Shown in pieces: positions 1-5,526 of a stretch of 5,526 bases of DNA. The DNA is from an uncultured Oscillospiraceae bacterium (GTDB lineage Bacteria > Bacillota > Clostridia > Oscillospirales > Oscillospiraceae), in contig CAJTYK010000084.1 of NCBI GenBank assembly GCA_910584285.1, forward strand, positions 1 through 5,526, in the 5' to 3' direction. The position numbers and the translations under genes were made by a program. The number at the start of each line of letters is the position of its first letter. The stretch's first letter is position 1. The notes under the pieces were generated by a model. It had not been told where the DNA came from, did not search any database, and worked only from the letters and a program-made list of their open reading frames with translations.

Positions 1-1
1 C

Positions 2-910
2 ATGACATTCGGTGAAAACCTGCAATTCCTCCGCAAGCGGCTCAACATGACCCAGGAGGATCTGGCGGAAAAGATGGAGGTCTCCCGCCAGTCGGTGAGC
101 AAATGGGAATCCAACGCCGCCTACCCGGAGACGGAAACCATCCTGCGCCTGTGCGACCTGTTCCACTGCGACATGGACACGCTCCTGCGGGGCGACGTAT
201 CCCGCCGCTTCGGGGAGGACGCCGCCGCCTACGACAAACACATGAACGCCTTCGCCGCCGGCATTTCCGCCGGGGTGGGGCTGGTGCTGGGCGGCATCAC
301 CCTCATGCTGTTCCTGGTGGCACTCGGCGTCCTTGAGGGGCCGGCCACGGGGGCCTTTTTCGTCCTACTTACTGCGGCGGTAGTCGTTTTTATCATTTCA
401 GGCATGAATCATAGCACATTCCTTCGTCATCATCCCAATGCGGCCCCCTGCTACACCCAAGAGGAGATGGAGCGCTTTGAACTCCGCTTCCCCTTTCTCA
501 TTGCCGTCCCAGTGGCCCTGATTCTGCTGGGTGTACTGGCCACCATTACCCTCGGCAAGTTTGCCGTCCGAATTGCTAACGCGGTTTTTCACTCCAGTTC
601 TCTTTTACAAACAACGTACGTCGCAGCGTTCTTCGCCGCCATCCTTCTGCTGTGCATCACCATCGCCGCCTCCACCCTCACCTGGGCGGGCATCCAGCGC
701 TCCAAGTACGGCTTTCCCGAGGAAAAGCAGACCCCGGCCCAGCGGCTGGTGGGCCGGATCTGGGGAGCGGGCATGGTGGCCGCCACGGCGCTGTACGTGG
801 GCCTGGGTTTCGGCCTCGACCTGTGGGAGCAGGCCGCCCCCATCGTCTACACCGTGGCCGCCCTGCTGTGTGTGGCCGCCACCATCCTGGTAAAAAAGGA
901 CGGCGAATAG
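2..910 (+). CDS. XRE-family HTH regulator with six-segment membrane domain
   Basis: A 302-residue protein, probably a membrane-anchored one-component transcription regulator. Residues about 4-65 form a Cro/C1-type (XRE) helix-turn-helix domain: the sequence from TQEDLAEKM to SRQSVSKWE (residues 17-36) is the classic two-helix DNA-binding motif, followed by the usual YPE and a DLF-x-CDMDTLL tail. About six hydrophobic segments follow, near residues 84-110, 114-134, 164-184, 205-230, 249-274 and 278-297, with a short charged loop at 140-163. The protein ends in KKDGE. This architecture is common in Clostridia, but the ligand or stress sensed is unknown. ATG at base 2 is taken as the start because MTFGENLQFLRK is a normal beginning for this domain; the ribosome binding site and promoter lie outside the window, so a longer start cannot be excluded. 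The middle third has markedly AT-richer third codon positions than either end. Family call is secure; the function is not known. Confidence 0.88.
   Translation: MTFGENLQFLRKRLNMTQEDLAEKMEVSRQSVSKWESNAAYPETETILRLCDLFHCDMDTLLRGDVSRRFGEDAAAYDKHMNAFAAGISAGVGLVLGGITLMLFLVALGVLEGPATGAFFVLLTAAVVVFIISGMNHSTFLRHHPNAAPCYTQEEMERFELRFPFLIAVPVALILLGVLATITLGKFAVRIANAVFHSSSLLQTTYVAAFFAAILLLCITIAASTLTWAGIQRSKYGFPEEKQTPAQRLVGRIWGAGMVAATALYVGLGFGLDLWEQAAPIVYTVAALLCVAATILVKKDGE
356..637 (+). other. Segment of atypical codon use inside the first XRE gene
   Basis: Counting codons by eye, 40 of 94 codons here (43%) end in A or T, against 14 of 118 (12%) before and about 9 of 90 (10%) after. Codons rare elsewhere in the window cluster here (CTA, TTA, ACT, GTA, CGA, TCA, ACA, AAT). 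The reading frame is intact. The segment covers residues about 119-212: the second and third membrane segments, the loop between them, the region between segments three and four, and the start of the fourth. It suggests mosaic origin or relaxed selection on codon choice in the membrane domain. The count is observed; the cause is inference. Confidence 0.7.
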
Positions 911-923
911 CCCCCGGCGCGCG

Positions 924-950
924 AAAAGCCCGCCCCCGTTGGGGGCGGGC
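924..950 (-). terminator. Rho-independent terminator of upp
   Basis: A perfect 10-bp inverted repeat, GCCCGCCCCC at 928-937 and GGGGGCGGGC at 941-950, encloses a 3-nt loop. Read on the minus strand the stem is followed directly by TTTT (complement of 927-924), and it begins 14 bases past the upp stop codon. On the plus strand the stem is followed by CATAGCCG with no T-run, so it would be a poor terminator for the upstream XRE gene, although that gene ends only 17 bases before the stem. Confidence 0.8.
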
Positions 951-964
951 CATAGCCGTTGTCT

Positions 965-1597
965 TTACTTGGTGCCGAAGATGCGGTCGCCCGCGTCGCC
1001 CAGGCCGGGCACGATGTAGCTGTTCTCGTTGAGCCCCTGATCCACTGCGCCGCAGTAGATCTCCACATCGGGGTGCTTGGAGGTGACGACCTCGATCCCC
1101 TTGGGGGCGGCCACCAGCACCATCAGCTTGATGTTCTTGCAGCCATAGCCCTTCATGATGGTGATGGCCGCGTCGGCGCTGCCGCCGGTGGCCAGCATGG
1201 GATCCACGATCAGCACATCCCGCTCGGCCACATCCCGGGGCATCTTGCAGAAGTACTGCACCGGCTCCATGGTCTCCTCGTTGCGATACATTCCCAGGTG
1301 GCCCACCCGGGCGGCGGGCACCATGCGCAGCACGCCCTCCACCAGGCCCAGGCCGGCCCGGAGAATGGGCACCACGGCGAACTTCTTGCCCGCCAGGATG
1401 GGGGCCTCCATCTTGCAGATGGGGGTTTCGATCTCCCGGGTGGTGAGGGGCAGATCCCGGGTGGCCTCATAGGTAAGCAGCATACCGATCTCGGACACGA
1501 TCTCCCGGAAGTCCTTGGTGGAGGTGTCCTTGTCCCGCAGGATGGTCAGCTTGTGGGAGACAAGGGGGTGGTTTACCACGTGTACTTTTTCATTCAT
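965..1597 (-). CDS. upp: Uracil phosphoribosyltransferase
   Basis: A 210-residue cytosolic enzyme of pyrimidine salvage, converting uracil and PRPP to UMP and pyrophosphate. The length matches the bacterial family. Visible landmarks are PILRAGLGL (residues 77-85), the PRPP-binding loop VLIVDPMLATGGSADAA (128-144), and the C-terminal uracil-binding region from GLNENSYIVPGLGDAG to DRIFGTK (188-210). The ATG at 1597-1595 is chosen because it gives the standard N-terminus MNEKVHVVNHPLVSHK and has AAAGGAG eight bases upstream; a start 12 codons further upstream (1633) is in frame but would include the ribosome binding site. It has its own promoter at 1654-1682 and a terminator at 924-950, so it looks monocistronic, with no permease or other pyrimidine gene beside it. 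No missing catalytic region and no frameshift seen. Confidence 0.97.
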   Translation of the reverse strand: MNEKVHVVNHPLVSHKLTILRDKDTSTKDFREIVSEIGMLLTYEATRDLPLTTREIETPICKMEAPILAGKKFAVVPILRAGLGLVEGVLRMVPAARVGHLGMYRNEETMEPVQYFCKMPRDVAERDVLIVDPMLATGGSADAAITIMKGYGCKNIKLMVLVAAPKGIEVVTSKHPDVEIYCGAVDQGLNENSYIVPGLGDAGDRIFGTK

Positions 1598-1605
1598 GTC
1601 GGCAG

Positions 1606-1612
1606 CTCCTTT
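1606..1612 (-). promoter_or_regulatory. Ribosome binding site of upp
   Basis: AAAGGAG on the minus strand, with eight bases between it and the ATG at 1597. It decides the start in favour of MNEKVHV over the longer in-frame start at 1633. Confidence 0.85.
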
Positions 1613-1636
1613 GTTATCCAAATATTCCCGCAACCG

Positions 1637-1648
1637 GGTACGCGTTCC
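1637..1648. repeat. Near-palindrome at the predicted upp transcription start
   Basis: GGTACGCGTTCC is a 12-base palindrome centred on ACGCGT and interrupted by one symmetric T/T mismatch. It covers the predicted start of transcription of upp (about seven bases past the -10 box, near 1647). It could be an operator, but so short a palindrome in GC-rich DNA may be chance. Confidence 0.3.
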
Positions 1649-1653
1649 GAATT

Positions 1654-1682
1654 ATTATAGCATATCCCCACCCCCTTGCCAA
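1654..1682 (-). promoter_or_regulatory. Sigma-A type promoter of upp
   Basis: On the minus strand the -35 box TTGGCA (1682-1677; one mismatch to TTGACA) is separated by exactly 17 bases from a perfect -10 box TATAAT (1659-1654). The -10 is preceded by TGC, an extended -10. Transcription would begin near 1647 and give a leader of about 50 bases before the ATG. The leader holds a small CCCG/CGGG hairpin (1627-1638) but nothing resembling a full attenuator. Confidence 0.85.
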
Positions 1683-1715
1683 GACGCAAAGCAATATTTT
1701 TCGATTTTTTCCACG

Positions 1716-1723
1716 AAAGGGAG
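1716..1723 (+). promoter_or_regulatory. Ribosome binding site of the Fe-ADH gene
   Basis: AAAGGGAG lies seven bases before the ATG at 1731. It fixes the start there; the open frame extends back to 1515, but that part runs antisense through upp and its control region. No clear plus-strand promoter is visible in 1598-1715: TATTAT at 1653-1658 resembles a -10 box but has no matching -35. Confidence 0.8.
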
Positions 1724-1730
1724 ATCGCCC

Positions 1731-2936
1731 ATGAACCCCGTCAAGCAGCTCTGGTGCCGCGCATTTCAGGCCGTCCTGCGGCTGTCCATCCCCCTCCTGC
1801 CCTACCGCCGCCCGGAGACGCTGCCCAATGTGGAAGCCGTCCCCGGCGTTTTGAAGCGGCACGGCTGCGCCAGCGTCCTGCTGGTCACCGGCCCCAACGT
1901 CTCCCGCCGGGGCCTCACCCGCCCCCTGCTGGGCGCGCTAAAGGAGGCAGGGATCGGCTGCGCCGTCTACGACAAAACGCCCCCCAACCCCACCGTCTCC
2001 GCCGTAGAGGAGGGGGCCGCCCTCTACCGCGCCCAGGGCTGTCAGGCCATACTCGGCTTCGGCGGCGGCTCCAACCTGGACTGCGCCAAGGCGGTGGGGG
2101 TGCGCGTCGTCCTGCCGGGCAAACCCTTGTCCCAGTGCGCCGGCATTTTGAAGGTGCGCCGGCCCCTCCCCCTGCTCATCGCCGTCCCCACCACCGCGGG
2201 CAGCGGCAGTGAAACCACCATCGCCGCCGTCGTCACCGACCGGTCGGCCCGCCACAAGTACGCCATCAGCGACTTTCCCCTCATCCCTCGGTACGCCGTG
2301 CTGGATCCCGCCGTCACCGTCAGCCTGCCCCCCTTCCTCACCGCCACCACGGGCATGGACGCGCTGACCCACGCGGTGGAGGCCTACATCGGTCGCTCCA
2401 CCACAAAGGACACCCGGGAAGCCGCCCTCACCGCCGTCCGGCTGATCTTCGCCAACCTGGACAGGGCTTTCGCCGACGGCTCCGATTTAGAGGCCCGCCG
2501 CAATCTTTTAGAGGCCTCCTTCCTGGCGGGCTGCGCCTTCACCAAGTCCTACGTGGGCTACGTCCACGCCATCGCCCACGCCTTGGGCGGAGTCTACGAC
2601 GTGCCCCACGGTCTGGCCAACGCGGTGATCCTTCCCCTGGTGCTGGAGCGGTACGGCCCCGCCGCCCACCGGAAGCTGGCGGAACTGGCCCGGGCCGCCG
2701 GGGTCGCGGAGGAAACCACCCCCGCCCCCCAGGCCGCCGCCGCTTTTATCCAGGCCATTCGGGCCATGAACGGCCGCTTCGGTATCGGCGCCACCATCCC
2801 GGAGCTGCGCCGGGCAGACATCCCCGCCCTGGCCCGGCACGCCGACAAGGAGGCCAACCCCCTCTACCCCGTCCCCCTCCTGCTGGACGCGGACGAGCTG
2901 GCCCGGCTCTTTAAGCGGCTGCTGGACGAAGTATAA
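1731..2936 (+). CDS. Iron-containing alcohol dehydrogenase
   Basis: A 401-residue group III (Fe-ADH) dehydrogenase, expected in the cytosol, interconverting an alcohol and an aldehyde with NAD(P)H. An N-terminal Rossmann-like half carries the nucleotide-binding GFGGGSNLDCAKAV (residues 109-122) and PTTAGSGSETT (153-163). The C-terminal helical half carries metal ligands placed as in E. coli FucO: D210 and H214 in GMDALTHAVEAY, and H279 and H293 in VHAIAHALGGVYDVPHG, with the same 14-residue spacing; H283 matches the additional active-site histidine. The protein is slightly long at the front: about 30 basic and hydrophobic residues (from MNPVKQLWCR to LPYRRPETL) precede the usual domain. Divergent from upp and convergent with the next gene, so probably transcribed alone. 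Family and metal site are clear. The substrate cannot be read from sequence; butanol or ethanol dehydrogenase, or a broader aldehyde reductase, are all possible. Confidence 0.93.
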   Translation: MNPVKQLWCRAFQAVLRLSIPLLPYRRPETLPNVEAVPGVLKRHGCASVLLVTGPNVSRRGLTRPLLGALKEAGIGCAVYDKTPPNPTVSAVEEGAALYRAQGCQAILGFGGGSNLDCAKAVGVRVVLPGKPLSQCAGILKVRRPLPLLIAVPTTAGSGSETTIAAVVTDRSARHKYAISDFPLIPRYAVLDPAVTVSLPPFLTATTGMDALTHAVEAYIGRSTTKDTREAALTAVRLIFANLDRAFADGSDLEARRNLLEASFLAGCAFTKSYVGYVHAIAHALGGVYDVPHGLANAVILPLVLERYGPAAHRKLAELARAAGVAEETTPAPQAAAAFIQAIRAMNGRFGIGATIPELRRADIPALARHADKEANPLYPVPLLLDADELARLFKRLLDEV

Positions 2937-2974
2937 CAACGGCCCCCGATCCCAAAACGGATCGGGGGCCGTTG
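2937..2974. terminator. Shared bidirectional terminator hairpin
   Basis: A perfect 16-bp inverted repeat (2937-2952 with 2959-2974; arms CAACGGCCCCCGATCC and its complement) encloses a 6-base loop, CAAAAC. It starts on the base after the Fe-ADH stop codon and ends three bases from the stop of the convergent XRE gene, filling nearly the whole 41-base spacer. The T-rich tail is weak on both strands (GTTGTTCTC on plus, GTTGTTATAC on minus), but the stem is long and stable and its position between convergent stops supports termination in both directions. Confidence 0.8.
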
Positions 2975-2977
2975 TTC

Positions 2978-4012
2978 TCACGTTTTCCTCCGCCGGGCCT
3001 CCACAACCACGCCCGCCGCGAAAATACCCACAGAGATCACCAGCATGATCTGGAAGATCAGCGGGTTTACCCAGGACACGTCCCCGGCGGCGCGCCGGGC
3101 CAGCATATCCCCCACGGAGAAGTAATCCAAGAACCCGGGCCCGCCGGTGTCCTCCAGCACCAGAGCGCACAGCCCATTGAACACCGGCGTGGCAAAGCTG
3201 GCCAGCAGGGCAATCACCCCCGCCTTCAGCCACGGCCCCGCGGGCAGCCAGTACACCGCCGCGAATCCCGCCCACAAAAAGCCGCACCCCGCCAGCGCCA
3301 GCGGGAAGGCCACCGGCACCAGCCATTCCCCTCCCGTGAAGGCTTGGATCACCGCCAGCAGCCCGAACAGCCACACTGTCAACACCGCCACGCACAGCGG
3401 CAGCACGTGCTTCCCGTAAAACCGCCACACGGCCCACCATGCCCAGGGCAGAACAAGGCACGCCGCCGTAATGGCCAGCCCGCCGATGATCCACCAGCCG
3501 CCCGCATAGAACCAGCAGGACAAAAGCAGGAGAATCAGGCACCCGCTGGCCGCCCCCAGGCAGATGGACAGCTTATTGCGCCCCACCAAGAAGGGCAGGT
3601 TGGTGAAGCAGAAGGCCAGGGCGCAGCCTGACAGCACGATCCAGAACCAGTCCAGCGTATGGAACACCGCCAGGTCGCAGATGAAGCAGACCGCCACGGC
3701 GATGGCGTAGCCCACGGCAAAGAACAGCCGCGTCCCCTTTGTCACGCCCCGCCACACCGCCGCCTGCCGGGCCTGGGCCCGGGCCTTGTCATCGTCGCAG
3801 GCGGTGAAGAACTCGTGCTCCGTGATCCCCAGCGCCCCGCAGATGGGCACCACCATGGACACGTCCGGGTAGGACAACCCCCGCTCCCACTTGCTGACGG
3901 TGGACTCGGTGACGAACAGCCGCCCCGCCAGCTCCTTCTGGGTCAGCCCCGCCTCCTGCCGCTTCCCCCGGATGTACTCCCCAAAGGATTTTCTCTCGTC
4001 GGACTCGCTCAT
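2978..4012 (-). CDS. XRE-family HTH regulator with about eight membrane segments
   Basis: A 344-residue protein, probably a membrane-anchored transcription regulator. Residues about 8-70 are a Cro/C1-type helix-turn-helix domain: FGEYIRGKRQEAGLTQKELA leads into FVTESTVSKWERG, then the usual YPD. A short charged linker (72-92) is followed by about eight hydrophobic segments near residues 95-117, 121-143, 148-170, 172-198, 203-225, 229-255, 261-286 and 314-337, and a basic tail, EARRRKT. The membrane part is rich in Trp, Cys and Gly (for example WAWWAVWRFYG at 190-200) and shows no enzyme motif I recognise. The ATG at 4012 gives a normal domain start; GGGAAGGGG nine bases upstream is an acceptable ribosome binding site. 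It follows gltX on the same strand, but a hairpin and a tentative promoter lie between them, so it is probably a separate unit. The sensed signal and target genes are unknown; autoregulation is plausible but not shown. Confidence 0.88.
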   Translation of the reverse strand: MSESDERKSFGEYIRGKRQEAGLTQKELAGRLFVTESTVSKWERGLSYPDVSMVVPICGALGITEHEFFTACDDDKARAQARQAAVWRGVTKGTRLFFAVGYAIAVAVCFICDLAVFHTLDWFWIVLSGCALAFCFTNLPFLVGRNKLSICLGAASGCLILLLLSCWFYAGGWWIIGGLAITAACLVLPWAWWAVWRFYGKHVLPLCVAVLTVWLFGLLAVIQAFTGGEWLVPVAFPLALAGCGFLWAGFAAVYWLPAGPWLKAGVIALLASFATPVFNGLCALVLEDTGGPGFLDYFSVGDMLARRAAGDVSWVNPLIFQIMLVISVGIFAAGVVVEARRRKT

Positions 4013-4045
4013 ATGCGCCCGCCCCTTCCCGTTTGATGTGCCCCT

Positions 4046-4074
4046 ACCCTACCCCGCCGCCGGGAAAAAGTCAA
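4046..4074 (-). promoter_or_regulatory. Tentative promoter of the second XRE gene
   Basis: On the minus strand TTGACT (4074-4069; one mismatch to the -35 consensus) is followed after 17 bases by TAGGGT (4051-4046), which keeps only the three most conserved -10 positions (T, A and final T). Transcription would begin near 4039, a sensible distance before the ribosome binding site at 4022-4030. The weak -10 makes this uncertain or suggests a need for activation. Confidence 0.35.
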
Positions 4075-4114
4075 GTCTTTCGGGTGAAAACCCAACTCGA
4101 CTGTCAGGAAAGTC
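4068..4114. repeat. Three AAGTC repeats in the gltX-XRE spacer
   Basis: AAGTC occurs as a tandem pair at 4068-4072 and 4073-4077 and again at 4110-4114, all in the same orientation. The tandem pair overlaps the proposed -35 box of the XRE gene. A small GGGT-GAAA-ACCC hairpin (4082-4093) and a CGACT/AGTCG inverted repeat (4098-4102 with 4111-4115) lie nearby. This could be a binding site for the regulator encoded downstream, but the units are short. Confidence 0.3.
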
Positions 4115-4139
4115 GGCCTGTAGCAACGGTTTGAGGGGC

Positions 4140-4170
4140 AAAGAGCGCCCGGCCGGTTGGCCGGGCGCTC
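4140..4170 (-). terminator. Probable gltX terminator
   Basis: A perfect 12-bp GC-rich inverted repeat (GAGCGCCCGGCC at 4143-4154 with its complement at 4159-4170) has a 4-base loop and begins six bases past the gltX stop on the minus strand. The following sequence is TTTGCCCC, a short T-run, so the hairpin is convincing but the tail is weak; some read-through toward the XRE gene is possible. Confidence 0.65.
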
Positions 4171-4176
4171 CTGCGT

Positions 4177-5526
4177 TTATTGCAGCTTTTCCATGCCCAG
4201 CTTGATCCGCCGCAGGGTCTCGTCCTTCCCCAGGATCCGGCAGATCTCCACCGCCCCGCCGGGGGTGACGGCCTTGCCCGCCGCGGCGATGCGCACCGGC
4301 CACATCAGGGTAGCGTTTTTCACTGACAGCGTCTCCGCCAGCCCCACCAGACCGTCGTGGATGGCGTCCTGGCTCCAGCCTCCCAGCCCCTCCAGCACCG
4401 GGTACGCCTGCTTCAACATCTCCAGCGATACCTCACTGTTGGTCTTGGACTTCTTGTTGGTGAACAGCGCAACGTCATAGTCCGGCAGGGCGTCGAAGAA
4501 GTCCACCTTCTCCGGGATGTCGGACAGCTTCTCGCACCGGGCCTGGAGCAGCGCCGCGATAGCCGCCGTGTCATAGGCCGGGTTTTTCACCGTCCGCCGG
4601 ATCCAGGGCTGGGCCTCCCGGGCGAATTCCTCCGGGGTCAGGTTCCGGAGATAGGCGGCGTTGAAGTAGTTCAGCTTATCCATGTCGAAGGCGGAGGGGG
4701 ACTTGGAGATCCCCTCGATCTCAAAGGCTTTCACCAGCTCGTCCATGGTGAAGAACTCCTGCTCGGCGATGTCCCCGTGGGGGGCCCAGCCCAGCAGGGC
4801 CACGTAGTTCACCACCGCCTGGGACAGGTAGCCTTGCTCCACCAGATCCTGGTAGGAGGGGTCGCCGTGGCGCTTGGACATTTTCCGCACCGTGCCGGTG
4901 GTGGGGTCGTTGAACATCACCGACGCGCAGTGGATATAGGTGGGCACCTCCCACCCGAAGGCCTCATACAGCAGGTTGTACTTGGGCGCAGAGGACAGGT
5001 ACTCCGCCCCCCGCACCACATGGGTGATACCCATCAAGTGGTCGTCCACCACGTTGGCAAAGTTATAGGTGGGCAGTCCGTCAGATTTGATGAGGATCTG
5101 ATCGTCCAGCTCGGCGTTGTCCACGGTGATATCGCCGTACACCGCGTCGTGGAAGGTGGTGGAGCCCTCCGGGATCCTCTGCCGGATCACATAGGGCTCG
5201 CCCGCGTCCAGCTTCGCCCGGATCTCCTCCGCCGTCAGCGACAGGCAGTGCCGATCATACTTGGCATTGGGGTCATCCCTGTGCAGCTCCTCTAAACGCT
5301 CCTCAGTGCAGAAGCAGCGGTAGGCGCAGCCCTTCTCGATGAGCAGCTCTGCATATTTCCCGTACAGATCCCGCCGCTCGGTCTGGATGTACGGCCCCAC
5401 CGGCCCGCCCACGTCCGGCCCCTCGTCCCAGGTGAGGCCACACCGCCGCATGGTGGCATAGATCACATCCACCGCGTCGGCCACCAGCCGCCCCTGGTCG
5501 GTGTCCTCAATGCGCAGGATGAACTT
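4177..5526 (-). CDS. gltX: Glutamyl-tRNA synthetase, N-terminus cut by window edge
   Basis: Attaches glutamate to tRNA(Glu) in the cytosol; in many Firmicutes the same enzyme also charges tRNA(Gln) for later amidation, which cannot be decided here. The window shows 449 C-terminal codons plus the stop. The frame stays open to the right edge and begins KFILRIEDTD, a conserved segment close after the HIGH motif, so only a few tens of residues, including HIGH, are missing. Class I landmarks follow: YIQTERRDLY, a possible zinc-binding cluster CFC...YDRHC (visible residues 71-94), GLPTYNFANVVDDHLMGITH, and the KMSKR signature in VRKMSKRHGD (codons at 4884-4870). The helical anticodon-binding region ends normally with LMWPVRIA, TPGGAVEICRILGK and MEKLQ. 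An internal GTG at 5484 is not the start, because the conserved IEDTD lies before it. Upstream context is not visible; a hairpin follows the stop. No internal damage seen. Confidence 0.96.
   Translation of the reverse strand, partial: KFILRIEDTDQGRLVADAVDVIYATMRRCGLTWDEGPDVGGPVGPYIQTERRDLYGKYAELLIEKGCAYRCFCTEERLEELHRDDPNAKYDRHCLSLTAEEIRAKLDAGEPYVIRQRIPEGSTTFHDAVYGDITVDNAELDDQILIKSDGLPTYNFANVVDDHLMGITHVVRGAEYLSSAPKYNLLYEAFGWEVPTYIHCASVMFNDPTTGTVRKMSKRHGDPSYQDLVEQGYLSQAVVNYVALLGWAPHGDIAEQEFFTMDELVKAFEIEGISKSPSAFDMDKLNYFNAAYLRNLTPEEFAREAQPWIRRTVKNPAYDTAAIAALLQARCEKLSDIPEKVDFFDALPDYDVALFTNKKSKTNSEVSLEMLKQAYPVLEGLGGWSQDAIHDGLVGLAETLSVKNATLMWPVRIAAAGKAVTPGGAVEICRILGKDETLRRIKLGMEKLQ

Noticed and set aside
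1613..1647. Attenuator or PyrR-type control in the upp leader.
   Set aside because: The leader is only about 50 bases with a 4-bp hairpin, and neither a terminator/antiterminator pair nor a recognisable PyrR binding loop is present.
1653..1658. TATTAT as a plus-strand -10 box for the Fe-ADH gene.
   Set aside because: No -35-like sequence at 16-18 bases upstream. The match follows from the upp TATAAT region being AT-rich on both strands.
959..1660. Plus-strand open frame (233 codons) opposite upp.
   Set aside because: Covers the whole upp gene and its promoter in antisense, with a His/Gly-rich low-complexity product and no ribosome binding site.
1515..1730. Upstream extension of the Fe-ADH reading frame, starting inside upp on the opposite strand.
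   Set aside because: It runs antisense through the upp start, leader and promoter, its sequence does not look like an Fe-ADH N-terminus, and a good ribosome binding site precedes the ATG at 1731.
2508..3542. Long minus-strand open frame (344 codons) crossing the Fe-ADH/XRE junction.
   Set aside because: It crosses the terminator hairpin and lies out of frame across two well-supported genes. Its low-complexity Gly/Arg/Val-rich product is what shadow frames in GC-rich DNA give.
4013..4142. Possible riboswitch or small RNA in the gltX-XRE spacer.
   Set aside because: Only short hairpins are visible (4-5 bp stems) and no known riboswitch core or T-box signature was recognised. The spacer is adequately explained by a terminator and a promoter.
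4357..5295. Plus-strand open frame (312 codons) opposite gltX.
   Set aside because: Antisense shadow of a strongly conserved enzyme gene; His/Val/Gly-rich product without any recognisable domain.
5482..5484. GTG at 5484 as the start of gltX.
   Set aside because: The conserved ILRIEDTD segment of glutamyl-tRNA synthetase lies before it in the same open frame, so the gene continues past the window edge.

Overview
The window carries five protein-coding genes in a very GC-rich, GC3-biased stretch: a membrane-anchored XRE-type regulator (+), uracil phosphoribosyltransferase upp (-), an iron-containing alcohol dehydrogenase (+), a second membrane-anchored XRE-type regulator (-) and the 3' nine-tenths or so of glutamyl-tRNA synthetase gltX (-, running off the right edge). 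Strong AGGAG-type ribosome binding sites, the style of the XRE-plus-membrane proteins and the upp, Fe-ADH and GltX sequences all suggest a high-GC member of the Clostridia, most likely a gut Oscillospiraceae relative of the Flavonifractor/Lawsonibacter kind. That placement is recalled from family resemblance and was not computed.

Layout. 2-910 is the first XRE regulator. A 10-bp GC hairpin (928-950) lies between it and upp and has the T-run expected of a upp terminator on the minus strand. upp (965-1597) has a textbook promoter (TTGGCA, 17 bp, extended -10 TATAAT) in the 133-bp divergent spacer it shares with the Fe-ADH gene (1731-2936). The Fe-ADH gene and the second XRE-membrane gene (2978-4012) converge on a 41-bp spacer almost filled by a 16-bp-stem hairpin, presumably a shared bidirectional terminator. 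A 164-bp spacer (4013-4176) follows, holding a likely gltX terminator, a tentative promoter and AAGTC repeats. gltX occupies 4177 to the right edge.

Function. No operon is evident: each gene looks like its own transcription unit, and strand changes separate most neighbours. The enzymes are ordinary metabolism (pyrimidine salvage, NAD(P)-dependent alcohol/aldehyde interconversion, translation). The two XRE-membrane proteins are the accessory element: each joins an N-terminal DNA-binding domain to a multi-pass membrane domain, and the two membrane domains do not look alike. I see no CRISPR array, insertion sequence, tRNA or rRNA, and no convincing undescribed multi-gene system. The most notable anomaly is a sharp drop in GC at third codon positions in the middle of the first regulator gene.
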